Source: JAWKIJ01 sp041394325 (GTDB lineage Bacteria; Actinomycetota; Acidimicrobiia; Acidimicrobiales; Microtrichaceae). Taken from it: a DNA stretch of 64,000 bases. Under the pieces are notes generated by a model. That model was not told the origin of the DNA. It saw only the letters and a program-made list of their open reading frames with translations, and did no database searches. This document shows, in pieces, positions 18,248 to 26,510 of this stretch (position 1 is the stretch's first letter; every line of letters starts with the position of its first letter). Where the stretch lies: NCBI GenBank assembly GCA_041394325.1, contig JAWKIJ010000001.1, forward strand, positions 1,488,001 to 1,552,000. The letters run 5' to 3'. The position numbers and the translations under genes are program-made.

Positions 18248-18268
18248 GAATGAGAAACGTTCTCATTC
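18248..18268. promoter_or_regulatory. Predicted Zur operator (21-bp palindrome)
   Basis: A perfect 9-3-9 inverted repeat, GAATGAGAA-ACG-TTCTCATTC, in the 127-bp spacer between the divergent znuA (start 18178) and desaturase (start 18306) genes. It is much more A/T-rich than its surroundings. Fur-family proteins bind palindromes of this size, and zur is the last gene of the znu operon, so autoregulated zinc repression is the likely function. The site is 70 bp upstream of the znuA start and 38 bp upstream of the desaturase start, so it could affect both. Confidence 0.75.
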
Positions 18269-18305
18269 TATTCACCGAGTTCGGCCCCTCCCCCAGAGGG
18301 GTACC

Positions 18306-19298
18306 GTGAACCCGATGACCGGCACCACCGCCGAAGCGATCGACGCGACGCTCACACCCGACGCGCGCGACCTTCCCGACGTGTTGCCGACCGCCGACCT
18401 CGGCTCCGGTGGTCGTCCCCTCGGCGCCTTGCGTGAGCGGTTGTACCGTCGTCACGACCTGCGCAACGCGTGCAACGTCGTCTCGGTATGGGTGCAGACC
18501 CTCGGGGTGGTGGTCGTCGCGTTGTGGCTGCACCATCCGCTCGCATGGGTGGCCGCGTTCGTCCTGATGTCCCGGGGTTCGCTGTTCGCGATCCTCACCC
18601 ACGAGGCGGCACACCGGCTGCTGTTCTCCAACCGGCGCCTCAACGACTTCGTCGGCACCTATCTGTTGGGCGCGCCCGGTTTCGTCCCGCTCGACGCCTA
18701 TCGCCGGGGGCACATGGCGCACCATCGCGAGGAGTTCGGACCGACCGAACCCGACATGAGCCTGTACGTCGGCTATCCGGTGACCAGGGCGTCGTGGCAC
18801 CGCAAGCTTCGCCGCGATGCCTTCGGCCCGTCGGGATGGAAGCTGCTCAAGGGCCTGCTCCACGCGCTGGGCAAGCGGTCGTCGCGGCCGGTCGCGGTTC
18901 GACTCGTCGGGGCGCAGCTGGTGCTGGCCGTGGGGTTCGCGGTGGTCGGGTACCCGCTCGCCTGGCCACTGCTGTGGCTGGCCCCGTGGATGACCGGCTG
19001 GCGTGTCATCAACCGCTTGCGTGCCGTTGCCGAACACGGCGGCGCCCAACGTTCACCCGACCGTCGTCTCACCACGCACCACGTCGAGCAGTCGTGGTCG
19101 GCGCGGTTCTGGATCGTCCCGTTCAACACCGGCTGGCATCTCGCCCACCACGTCGACATCGGGGTGCCGTTCCAGAACCTGCCGAGGCTGCACCACGAAC
19201 TGGTCGCCGCGGGGTGGGTGACGCCGGGCTACGTGTACCCGAGCTATCGGTCGTTCTGGAAGGCGGCGTCGTCACGGGCGGAGGGAGCTGCGTCGTGA
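18306..19298 (+). CDS. Fatty acid desaturase family protein
   Basis: A 330-residue membrane di-iron protein with the three histidine boxes of acyl-lipid desaturases/hydroxylases: HEAAHRLLF near residue 101, HMAHHREEFGP near 138, and GWHLAHHVDIGVPFQNLPRL near 280. Hydrophobic pairs surround the first box (VVSVWVQTLGVVVVALWL and HPLAWVAAFVLM). It would introduce a double bond or hydroxyl into lipid acyl chains or a related substrate. The GTG at 18306 is used; an ATG at 18315 is equally possible. Its promoter lies close to the Zur palindrome. The stop overlaps the methyltransferase GTG in GTGA, so the two are coupled. Confidence 0.87.
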   Translation: MNPMTGTTAEAIDATLTPDARDLPDVLPTADLGSGGRPLGALRERLYRRHDLRNACNVVSVWVQTLGVVVVALWLHHPLAWVAAFVLMSRGSLFAILTHEAAHRLLFSNRRLNDFVGTYLLGAPGFVPLDAYRRGHMAHHREEFGPTEPDMSLYVGYPVTRASWHRKLRRDAFGPSGWKLLKGLLHALGKRSSRPVAVRLVGAQLVLAVGFAVVGYPLAWPLLWLAPWMTGWRVINRLRAVAEHGGAQRSPDRRLTTHHVEQSWSARFWIVPFNTGWHLAHHVDIGVPFQNLPRLHHELVAAGWVTPGYVYPSYRSFWKAASSRAEGAAS

Positions 19299-20095
19299 CC
19301 GACGGCGCACCCGGCTATCTCCACGGCCATCATGCCTCGGTGCTGCGCAGCCACCGATGGCGGACTGCGGAGAACTCCGCGGCGTTCCTGCTCCCGCGGT
19401 TGCGCCAGGGGATGCGCCTGCTCGACGTGGGGTGCGGCCCGGCGACGATCACCGACGAGCTCGACCGACGCCTCGGCCGTGGTGGGGTCAGTGGGATCGA
19501 CGCGGATCAGGGCGTGATCGCCGCGGCCCGGGCCGAGTACCCCCACTTGGACCTCGCGGTCGGTGACGTGATGGACCTCACCTTCGACGACGGCACGTTC
19601 GACGTCGTGTACGCGCACCAGGTCCTCCAACACCTCGCCGACCCCGTCGGCGCGCTCCGCGAGATGTATCGGGTGCTGCGCCCCTCGGGAACCGTGGCGG
19701 TGCGCGACTCGATCTACGCGTCCAAGGCATGGGCCCCCGACGACGACCTGCTCGTCCGCTGGAACCGGCTCTACCACGACGTCGCCCGGCACGCGGGCGG
19801 CGAACCCGATGCGGGCCGCTATCTGTTGGACTGGGTCACGACTGCGGGTTTCGTCGAACCGGTGGTGACGTCGTCCACCTGGACCTTCGCCGACGACGAG
19901 ACCCGGCGTTGGTGGGGTGGCCTGTGGGCCGAACGTGTCGTCGACTCGGCCTTCGCAACACGGGCGGTCGATGCCGGCCTGTCGAATCGCGTCGAGTTGG
20001 AGGCGATCGCTGGCGCCTTCCGCCGGTGGGCCGACTCGCCCACCGGCGTGTTCATCGTGGTCCTGGGCGAGGTGCTGGCGCTTCGCCCCTCGTAG
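19295..20095 (+). CDS. Class I SAM-dependent methyltransferase
   Basis: A 266-residue methyltransferase. Motif I is LLDVGCGPATITDELDRRLG, motif II/acidic residue lies in GVSGIDADQGVI, followed by LAVGDVMDLTFDDGTFDVVY and HQVLQHLADPVGALREMYRV (motif post-I to III) and LRPSGTVAVRD. The UbiE/MenG-like layout, and an acceptor that could be a lipid or a small molecule, are typical of Methyltransf_11/25 families. Translation is coupled to the desaturase gene by the 4-bp GTGA overlap at 19295-19298, so a joint step in lipid modification is plausible but not shown. Confidence 0.87.
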   Translation: MTDGAPGYLHGHHASVLRSHRWRTAENSAAFLLPRLRQGMRLLDVGCGPATITDELDRRLGRGGVSGIDADQGVIAAARAEYPHLDLAVGDVMDLTFDDGTFDVVYAHQVLQHLADPVGALREMYRVLRPSGTVAVRDSIYASKAWAPDDDLLVRWNRLYHDVARHAGGEPDAGRYLLDWVTTAGFVEPVVTSSTWTFADDETRRWWGGLWAERVVDSAFATRAVDAGLSNRVELEAIAGAFRRWADSPTGVFIVVLGEVLALRPS

Positions 20096-20116
20096 GGGTC
20101 CGTAGGCTCGCTCATC

Positions 20117-20464
20117 GTGATCAAACGCCTTGCGCTGCATCTCGCGATCTCCACCGGCGCCCTGTTGTTGCTCCCGAAGGTCGTCGATGGCATCACCGTG
20201 CACGACTGGAAGTCCGCAGTGGGCGCCTCGTTGGTCATCGGCGTCATCAACGTCACGATCGGGCCGCTGCTCCGACTGCTGTCGTTGCCCGTCCGCTGGC
20301 TGACCCTGGGACTGTTCACCGTCGTGCTGAACGGGTTCCTCCTGTGGATCGTCCCAAGGTTCGTGGAGGGCTTCACGATCGACACGTTCTGGCACGCGGT
20401 GCTGGCGTCGCTGGTGTACGGCGCCGTGAACTGGCTCGCCGGGCTGATCCTCATCCGGGACTGA
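20117..20464 (+). CDS. Small four-helix membrane protein, phage holin family 4-like
   Basis: A 115-residue protein that is almost wholly hydrophobic, with about four membrane segments: LHLAISTGALLLLPKVVDGI, ASLVIGVINVTIGPLLRLL, LTLGLFTVVLNGFLLWIV and VLASLVYGAVNWLAGLIL. The pattern SLVIGVINVTIGPLLRLLSLP with Asn-Pro-like turns matches the Mycobacterial/phage holin superfamily IV type (DUF360-like) proteins that are widespread in chromosomes. No lysin or phage gene is near, so lysis is unlikely. GTG start at 20117. Confidence 0.75.
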   Translation: MIKRLALHLAISTGALLLLPKVVDGITVHDWKSAVGASLVIGVINVTIGPLLRLLSLPVRWLTLGLFTVVLNGFLLWIVPRFVEGFTIDTFWHAVLASLVYGAVNWLAGLILIRD

Positions 20465-20545
20465 CCCGGCCCGGCAGCGCGTCGGGCGGCGTGGGGCCTC
20501 ACCGCGGTGATCTCCGGTCCGCGGAGGCCGTGGCAGGATGTCGGG

Positions 20546-21085
20546 ATGCGCGGCAACGACACGTCCGGCGACGAACCGCCACGCGGCTTTCGGGTGCCGG
20601 CCGCGCTGATCACATCCCGGCCGTTCCGTGCGATCGGCCCCCGGCTGATCCCCAGGGTCCACCGGGTGGTCTCCCGGCTCAGCGGAGGGCGGGTGTTCGA
20701 CACCGGGGCGCAGCCGATGGGCATGCTCGTTCACACGGGAGCCAGGACCGGCGCCCGGCGCGAGACGCCGATGGCCGTGGTCCCCTACGGGAGTCACTAC
20801 CTGGTGGTGGGCAGCAACTTCGCCAAGGAGCGGCATCCGGCGTGGAGCACGAACCTGCTCGCGAATCCCCGCGCCGAACTGCACTTCCGCGGCCGGCGGC
20901 TCGTGGTGACGGCGCGTCGGCTCGAGGGTGACGAACGTCGCGACGCGTGGAACCACGCGGTGCGCTGGTACCCCAACTGGGTGGGTTACGCGCGGATCAC
21001 GAGCCGCGAGCTTCGGCTTTTCGAACTCGTTCCCGACCGCTCGGCCCCGGCGGTCCCGCTGCACGGTCAGCCCCCGGCAGGGTAG
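20546..21085 (+). CDS. Deazaflavin (F420)-dependent nitroreductase family protein
   Basis: A 179-residue split-barrel flavoprotein of the DDN type (nitroreductase/deazaflavin-dependent oxidoreductase). Recognisable features are MLVHTGARTGARRETPMAVV (cofactor-binding loop with TGARTG.RR..P), YLVVGSNFAKERHPAWSTNL (SNFG-like element) and NLLANPRAELHFRGRR. Proteins of this family use coenzyme F420 to reduce small molecules, which fits an actinomycete. ATG 20546 is chosen; the frame begins 13 codons earlier. The last 89 bp overlap the 3' end of the convergent membrane-protein gene. Confidence 0.8.
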   Translation: MRGNDTSGDEPPRGFRVPAALITSRPFRAIGPRLIPRVHRVVSRLSGGRVFDTGAQPMGMLVHTGARTGARRETPMAVVPYGSHYLVVGSNFAKERHPAWSTNLLANPRAELHFRGRRLVVTARRLEGDERRDAWNHAVRWYPNWVGYARITSRELRLFELVPDRSAPAVPLHGQPPAG

Positions 21086-21837
21086 GGGTCGCCCCACCCG
21101 TGGCGCGCCGCACTGCTGTGCCCTCTGCGACCGCGTCGAGCAGTCCGCGTCGGGCTATGCGTCCCTCGAACCACACCGTGGCGATCGGTGGTGCCGAGGC
21201 CAACAACGCCAGGAGCGTCGTGGTGGGCCGCCACCGCAGCACGTTGGCCGCGTGCAGCGTCGCGGCGGCGTAGACCAGCGCGATCATCCCGTGGACGAGT
21301 CCCATGAATCGCACCCCGGTCTCGTTTCCGCTGCCCAGGTACTTGACCGACATCGCGACCAGCAACGCGACCCAGGTGACCGCCTCGGCGACCGCGGCCC
21401 GCTCGAACCACCGTGAGGCCATCGGCCAACGGGTGAGTTCGGGGCGGCTCTGGGTGGGCACCCGCCACAGGATCCACGCGATCCCGAAAGCGCCCACCGC
21501 CAGGATCACATAGCGCATCGTGCCGGGATCGAAGCGCACGAACGCGCTCACCCCGGCGAAGAGTTCGATCATCAGGATCGCGGTCACCTTGGCACGGCGC
21601 GGCATACCGAGGCCCGCCCGGTAGTCGCGGACCAGGGGCCCCACCCCGGGTCGTGAGAGCACCCACCGCTCGAAGCGGGGGCTGCTCCGCGAGAAGCACC
21701 GCGGCGGCCACGAAGAAGCCGGTGGAGGGGAGCCCGGGCAGGACGATGCCGATCGTCCCCACGCCTACGGCCAGCCAGCCGAGCACGATCCAGGCGCCCC
21801 TGCCCACCCGGCTGGTGCTGACCTGTGCCTCCGACAT
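20997..21837 (-). CDS. DUF454 (YbaN-like) fused to DUF3817-like membrane protein, one frame break
   Basis: About 280 codons in two frames. The N-terminal frame shows the YbaN/DUF454 start (ILGWLAVGVGTIGIVLPGLP region, then STGFFVAAA). The second frame continues the same domain with CFSRSSPRFERWVLSRPGVG and LVRDYRAGLGMPRRAKVTAI. It then runs into a DUF3817-like integral membrane region: SVKYLGSGNETGVRFMGLVH and VYAAATLHAANVLRW. The frames join near 21702 as AAA-CFSRSSP if one inserted base is removed. DUF3817 and DUF454 are normally separate genes, so the fusion may be natural or could reflect a second missed stop. The 3' end overlaps the F420-type gene by 89 bp in antisense. Confidence 0.68.
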
Positions 21838-21920
21838 CCACCGAGCCTAGGGTGATCCGCCGGTATGACGGCATCGGTCGCGCCCGCTCCCGGACCCCGG
21901 ACCGCTCCCGGCACGCCGTG

Positions 21921-23666
21921 ATGCCCACCCCGTCGCTGCGTTCGTTCAGCTCGTTCCGCTCGTCGCTCACCCGACGCCGCCCGGGCGTGGTCGACCTGGT
22001 CGTGCTGATCGCGGTGGTCGTCGCCCTGTACGGCATCGTCCGGGTCGGCCGGGGCGCGACGGTGTCGTTCGCCCCGACCGATGTCACCACCATCGACACG
22101 GCGCCGTCGAACCTCCCCTACGACGTGGCCCGCAGCCTGTTGAGGATGTTCGTCGCGCTGGGGATCTCGACGGTGTTCACCTTCGTCTACGGCTATGTGG
22201 CCGGACACAGCCGCCGCGCCGAGAAGGTGCTCATCCCGCTGCTCGACATCTTGCAGTCGGTGCCGATCCTCGGGTTCCTCAGCATCACGGTCTCGGCGTT
22301 CATCGCGCTCGCGCCCGGGTCGCTGCTGGGCCTCGAGATGGCGTCGGTGTTCGCGATCTTCACGTCCCAGGCCTGGAACATGACCTTCAGCTTCTACCAC
22401 TCGGTGGCGACCTTGCCCCGTGAGCTCGACGAGCTGTCCCGCAACATGGGCTTCACGCGTTGGATGCGGTTCTGGAAGATCGAGGTCCCCCACGCGGCGA
22501 TCGGGCTCACCTGGAACGCGATGATGAGCATGGGTGGCGGCTGGTTCTTCCTGTCGGCGGCCGAGGCGATCAGTGTCGTGAACGCCCACCATGCCCTCCC
22601 CGGGATCGGCTCCTACGCCGCGGCCGCGATCGATGCGGGCGACATGGGCCGCGTCGGTCTCGCGATCGCGACGATGGTCGTGGTCGTGCTGGCGGTGAAC
22701 TTCCTGTTCTGGCGGCCACTCATCGCTTTCGCCGAGCGCTACAAGCTGGAACTGGCCGAGGCCTCCGACGCGCCACGGTCGCGGTTCTTGGACTTCCTCC
22801 GCGGCACACGCTGGCCGCGGCTGATGGGCACCGTCCGTCGTGGCCTGGCCGAGCGTTTGGGCAGGGCGATGGCGGTGTTCGGTACCGACTCGCGGCCGTT
22901 GCGGATCGACCCGGTCCGGCGCCGCACCGGCGACGTGGCCTTCGCGTTGCCGGTCGGGGGTCTGATCGTGTGGGGCGTCTACAGCCTCGTCGACTACACG
23001 GTCCGGCGCGCCGGCCTGGGCATCTACGTCACCGCCTCCTGGCTGGGATTTCTCACACTGTTGCGCGTCGTGGTGCTGGTGGTGGTCGCAACGGTGGTGT
23101 GGGTGCCGATCGGGGTGAAGATCGGGCTTTCGCAACGCTGGTCGCGCCTGGCGCAACCGGTGGTGCAGATCCTCGCGAGCTTCCCGGCCAACTTCCTGTT
23201 CCCGTTCGCGACGCTCGCGTTCATCCACTTCGGCATCAGCCTGAACTACGGGGGCGTCGTGCTGATGAGCCTGGGGGCGCAGTGGTACATCCTGTTCAAC
23301 GTCATCGCAGGTGCCCAGGCCATCCCCACCGACCTTCGCGAGGCGATGGACGATCTCGGTGTGAGGGGCTGGCAGCGTTGGAAGCGGCTGATCCTGCCGG
23401 CGGTGATGTCGAGCTACGTGACCGGTGCGATCACCGCCTCGGGTGGCGCGTGGAACGCGTCGATCGTCGCCGAGATCGTGACCTACGGTGGAACGACCCT
23501 CACCGCCTCGGGTCTGGGCGCGTACATCGCGTTGGCCAGCGAGAACGGTCAGTTCGCCAAGATCCTCGCCGGGGTCGCGGTGATGGCGGTGTACGTGGTC
23601 GGTATCAACCGCCTGGTCTGGCGACGCCTCTACCGGGTCGCCGAACGTCGATACTCCCTGAGCTGA
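21921..23666 (+). CDS. Two-domain ABC transporter permease, NitT/TauT-like
   Basis: A 581-residue permease containing two tandem BPD_transp_1 domains. Domain one has LLDILQSVPILGFLSITVSA and ELDELSRNMGFTRWMRFWKI (EAA loop: ELxxLSxNMG), and domain two has PVVQILASFPANFLFPFATL and DLREAMDDLGVRGWQRWKRL (EAA loop). Fusion of two permease halves, as in a set of nitrate/sulfonate/bicarbonate importers, allows one polypeptide to serve as the whole channel. The ATG at 21921 (preceded by GTG 21918) is chosen; a GTG at 21852 is possible. The ATPase gene follows after 9 bp. No substrate-binding protein gene is adjacent, and the substrate is unknown. Confidence 0.85.
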   Translation: MPTPSLRSFSSFRSSLTRRRPGVVDLVVLIAVVVALYGIVRVGRGATVSFAPTDVTTIDTAPSNLPYDVARSLLRMFVALGISTVFTFVYGYVAGHSRRAEKVLIPLLDILQSVPILGFLSITVSAFIALAPGSLLGLEMASVFAIFTSQAWNMTFSFYHSVATLPRELDELSRNMGFTRWMRFWKIEVPHAAIGLTWNAMMSMGGGWFFLSAAEAISVVNAHHALPGIGSYAAAAIDAGDMGRVGLAIATMVVVVLAVNFLFWRPLIAFAERYKLELAEASDAPRSRFLDFLRGTRWPRLMGTVRRGLAERLGRAMAVFGTDSRPLRIDPVRRRTGDVAFALPVGGLIVWGVYSLVDYTVRRAGLGIYVTASWLGFLTLLRVVVLVVVATVVWVPIGVKIGLSQRWSRLAQPVVQILASFPANFLFPFATLAFIHFGISLNYGGVVLMSLGAQWYILFNVIAGAQAIPTDLREAMDDLGVRGWQRWKRLILPAVMSSYVTGAITASGGAWNASIVAEIVTYGGTTLTASGLGAYIALASENGQFAKILAGVAVMAVYVVGINRLVWRRLYRVAERRYSLS

Positions 23667-23675
23667 ACGGAACCG

Positions 23676-25073
23676 ATGATGCCTCAGCACTCGCACACGC
23701 CGATCCGGCTCACCCACCCCGGCGCGCCGGTGGTGGCGAGGGGACGAGGCCGCCCGGCGCCGCCGATCATCACGGTCGAGGGGGTGACCAAGACCTTCGA
23801 CGGGCTCGACGGACCGTTGCCGGTGTTGGAGGGGATCGACCTCGAGGTCCGTGCCGGGGAGATCGTCGCGCTGCTCGGCAAGTCGGGATCGGGTAAGTCG
23901 ACACTGCTCCGCTGCATCGGCGGTCTGATCGAACCCACGACCGGGGAGATCCGCTACCGCGGCAAACCCGTCGACGGCCCCAACCCGGGGACCGCGCTCG
24001 TGTTCCAGACGTTCGCGCTGTTGCCGTGGTTGACCGTGCAGCAGAACGTGGAGGTCGGCCTCGAGGCGAGGGGCATCCCCGCCGAGGAGCGTGCCGAACG
24101 CGCCGAGCGGGCCATCGACCTCATCGGTCTCGACGGCTTCGAGACGGCCTATCCCAAGGAGCTCTCCGGCGGGATGCGCCAGCGGGTCGGGTTCGCCCGC
24201 GCCCTGGTGGTCGAGCCGGACGTGTTGTTGATGGACGAGCCGTTCAGCGCGCTCGACGTGCTCACCGCGGAGAACCTTCGTGGTGAGCTGCTGGAGCTGT
24301 GGGACACCCAGGACGTCCCGACGAAGGCGATCGTGATCGTCACCCACAACATCGAGGAGGCGGTGCTGTTGGCCGACCGGGTCGTGATCCTCGGTTCGAA
24401 CCCGGGCCGGATCCGCACCACGATGGACGTTCCGTTCGAGCGGCCGAGGGACCGCCACGACGCGGCGTTCGACGCGCTGGTCGACCAGATCTACCGGATC
24501 ATGACCGGTCACGACACCGCCGATCGTGTCGAAACCGACTCGACCCGAATGGCCGGTGCCGGAACTCCCGGGGAGTCGCCGCTGCCCGACGCAACCGTCG
24601 ACGGCCTGTCGGGTCTGGCCGAGATCCTCGTACAACTCGGTGGCGACGTGGACCTGGCCGAGCTCGCCGACGAGCTGGTCCTCGACGTGGACGACCTGTT
24701 GCCGTTGGTCGACGCGCTCGAACTGTTGGGTTTCGTCGCCGTGGCGGGTGGGAGCGTCCGCCTCACCGACGAGGGTGTCGGCTTCGCGGGGGCCGACATC
24801 CAGGCCTCCAAGACGATCTTCGCGACGGCTGCACTCGCCAAGGCACCCCTGGTGGCGACCATCACCCGGGGACTCGAGCGCAGCGCCGGTCAGGCGCTCC
24901 CCGCCGGGTTCTACATCGACGTGTTGCGTCGGAGCTTCAGCGAGAAGGAGGCCCAGCGCCAACTCGACACGGCGGTCGACTGGGGTCGCTACGCCGAGCT
25001 GTACGACTACAGCACCACTCGGGACGAACTGCGCCTCGACGACGACCGCGCCGGCGATGCACCGGTCGACTGA
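23676..25073 (+). CDS. ABC transporter ATPase with C-terminal AAA-associated domain, NitT/TauT-like
   Basis: A 465-residue protein in two parts. Residues about 30-290 form an ABC ATPase: ALLGKSGSGKSTLLRCIGGL, ALVFQTFALLPWLTVQQNVE, signature ELSGGMRQRVGFARALV, Walker B VLLMDEPFSALDVL and VTHNIEEAV. Residues about 320-455 form the AAA-associated C-terminal domain (SGLAEILVQLGGDVDLAELA and LLPLVDALELLGFVAVAGG, winged-helix-like). That extra domain is found in a subgroup of nitrate/taurine-type ATPases and is thought to regulate transport. Paired with the two-domain permease it makes a minimal importer. Confidence 0.88.
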   Translation: MMPQHSHTPIRLTHPGAPVVARGRGRPAPPIITVEGVTKTFDGLDGPLPVLEGIDLEVRAGEIVALLGKSGSGKSTLLRCIGGLIEPTTGEIRYRGKPVDGPNPGTALVFQTFALLPWLTVQQNVEVGLEARGIPAEERAERAERAIDLIGLDGFETAYPKELSGGMRQRVGFARALVVEPDVLLMDEPFSALDVLTAENLRGELLELWDTQDVPTKAIVIVTHNIEEAVLLADRVVILGSNPGRIRTTMDVPFERPRDRHDAAFDALVDQIYRIMTGHDTADRVETDSTRMAGAGTPGESPLPDATVDGLSGLAEILVQLGGDVDLAELADELVLDVDDLLPLVDALELLGFVAVAGGSVRLTDEGVGFAGADIQASKTIFATAALAKAPLVATITRGLERSAGQALPAGFYIDVLRRSFSEKEAQRQLDTAVDWGRYAELYDYSTTRDELRLDDDRAGDAPVD

Positions 25074-25202
25074 GGACCCGGGCCACGGCCGTCCGTGCGT
25101 GACGCCCTGGTTTCCGACGTGTTGGAGTTCGATGCCGTCCTAACCTGGACTGCGGGCTTCGCGAGCGGCTCGAAGCTCGGCGCTCGAACGGGGAGGGCAT
25201 CG

Positions 25203-26390
25203 ATGTCGATGACGAAGTCAGGGTTGTTTGTCCGGTCCGCGGTGATCGTGCTGATGGTCACGGCAGGGGCGTGCACACCTCCGTCGGGTGGTGGGACGAC
25301 CACGACGACCACCACGACTCTTCCACCCGGTGCGGGGGTGTGCGCGCAGCTCCAGCAGGCGACGGCGGGTTCGACCTTCACGCTGGACCCGGGCACCTAC
25401 GTGCTCGACGGCGACCCGGCGACGGCGGGGGAGCAGCGCTGTGTCGTCAGCGGTGCGGCACGGTCCGGCGTGACCGTCCGGGCCGCCTCCACCGGGACGG
25501 TCACTCTCCTGGGTGCGTTGCAATGCAGGGGTTGCGACGGCTGGGCCTTCGACAAGGTCGGCGTCGCCGGGATCGGAGCGGACGGCGGCGAGGGTGTCGT
25601 GCAGATGATCGGTGGTACCGGCTGGTCGTGGACCGACTGTTCGGTGACGCAGTTCGTCGGCGACTACGTCGACTCGTCGGGTGCGACCCGAACGATCCCG
25701 ACGAGGAGCGGGTCCTACGGCCTGTTCAATGTCGGGGTCGCCTGGACGACCCCGAGCGTCGAGTTTGCTCCCAGCGGCTTCCCGAAGGACTGGCGGGTCG
25801 GCGACTGCACGATCACGGGCAACGGCCTGTATGCCGGCCACGACGCAAACCAGGATCACGCCGTCTACGCCGCCACTTCCAACCCGTGGGGCTACTCCAC
25901 CAACGGGGTCGTCGAGGACTCCCGGGTGGGCGACACCGCTGGGGGTTCGCCGATCAAGATCGGTTTCGGCAACAGCAACGGGTCGAACGGCGGGACGGTG
26001 GGTATGACGGTTCGACGGACCGTCGTGTCCGGCGGACACTCGTCCGACGGTGTGTGCGGCATTCTCGTCGCGGGAAAGAGCAGCCACACCCTGTTGCAGG
26101 ACAACGACATCACCTGTCCGGGTGACGCCATCGGCACCCGACAGGGGATCTGGTTCGGCAGTTGGCCGGAGGACGGCATCGATGCGGTGGTCGACTCGAA
26201 CCGGGTGCACGGTGCGAGCAACCCCGGAGGCAACACTGTCTGCGGCGTACCGTCCACACCACCTCCCACACCGGACTTCGCGATCGCTGGTCAGCAGCAC
26301 ACGCTGCTGTTCGGGGACCACTGGCTGTACCTTCCGTTGACCGGTTGCTCCACCCTCGGCATCACGCTGACGAACAACACCTCGGACTGA
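25203..26390 (+). CDS. Secreted lipoprotein with right-handed beta-helix domain
   Basis: A 395-residue predicted lipoprotein: MSMTKSGLFVRSAVIVLMVT is the signal and TAGACTPPSG the lipobox, followed by a Thr-rich linker (GGGTTTTTTTTLPP). The mature part has repeated short strands with turns (VTVRAASTGTVTLLGALQC, DCSVTQFVGDY, DCTITGNGLYAGHD, VVEDSRVGDT, VRRTVVSGGHSSDG, LLQDNDITCPGDAIG, VVDSNRVHGAS), the pattern of right-handed parallel beta-helix (pectate-lyase-like) proteins. Cysteines are paired in places. No catalytic residues are identifiable. It likely sits on the outer face of the membrane and binds or modifies polysaccharide. Confidence 0.7.
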   Translation: MSMTKSGLFVRSAVIVLMVTAGACTPPSGGGTTTTTTTTLPPGAGVCAQLQQATAGSTFTLDPGTYVLDGDPATAGEQRCVVSGAARSGVTVRAASTGTVTLLGALQCRGCDGWAFDKVGVAGIGADGGEGVVQMIGGTGWSWTDCSVTQFVGDYVDSSGATRTIPTRSGSYGLFNVGVAWTTPSVEFAPSGFPKDWRVGDCTITGNGLYAGHDANQDHAVYAATSNPWGYSTNGVVEDSRVGDTAGGSPIKIGFGNSNGSNGGTVGMTVRRTVVSGGHSSDGVCGILVAGKSSHTLLQDNDITCPGDAIGTRQGIWFGSWPEDGIDAVVDSNRVHGASNPGGNTVCGVPSTPPPTPDFAIAGQQHTLLFGDHWLYLPLTGCSTLGITLTNNTSD

Positions 26391-26449
26391 CTCCGCTCGG
26401 GCGTGCCCGAGCGCGCGACGGAGCGGCCGGGCGGCCCGGGTCCCGATGG

Positions 26450-26473
26450 TCCGGACCGTCCGGATGGTCCGGA
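26450..26473. terminator. Hairpin between convergent genes
   Basis: TCCGGACC (26450-26457) and GGTCCGGA (26466-26473) form an 8-bp stem with an 8-nt loop in the 120-bp gap between the beta-helix lipoprotein (ends 26390) and the leftward DUF222-HNH gene (ends 26511). The motif GATGGTCCGGA occurs twice here (26445, 26463). There is no T-tract, so a terminator role is inferred from position and shape. Confidence 0.35.
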
Positions 26474-26510
26474 GTGCTCAGTTGGTAGTGGGTCGTCATG
26501 CGGGGCTCGT

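Noticed and set aside
20117..20464. Prophage remnant suggested by the holin-like gene
   Set aside because: No endolysin, integrase, capsid or tail gene is nearby, and such four-helix proteins are common in bacterial chromosomes.
21765..24962. A leftward open frame of more than 1000 codons opposite the ABC transporter genes
   Set aside because: It is the antisense shadow of two clear ABC genes; its product is Arg/His/Gly-rich with no domain. High G+C leaves long antisense frames open.
25203..26390. Relation by duplication of the beta-helix lipoprotein and the cassette beta-helix protein
   Set aside because: They share only the fold-like pattern; sequence, length and signal peptide differ.
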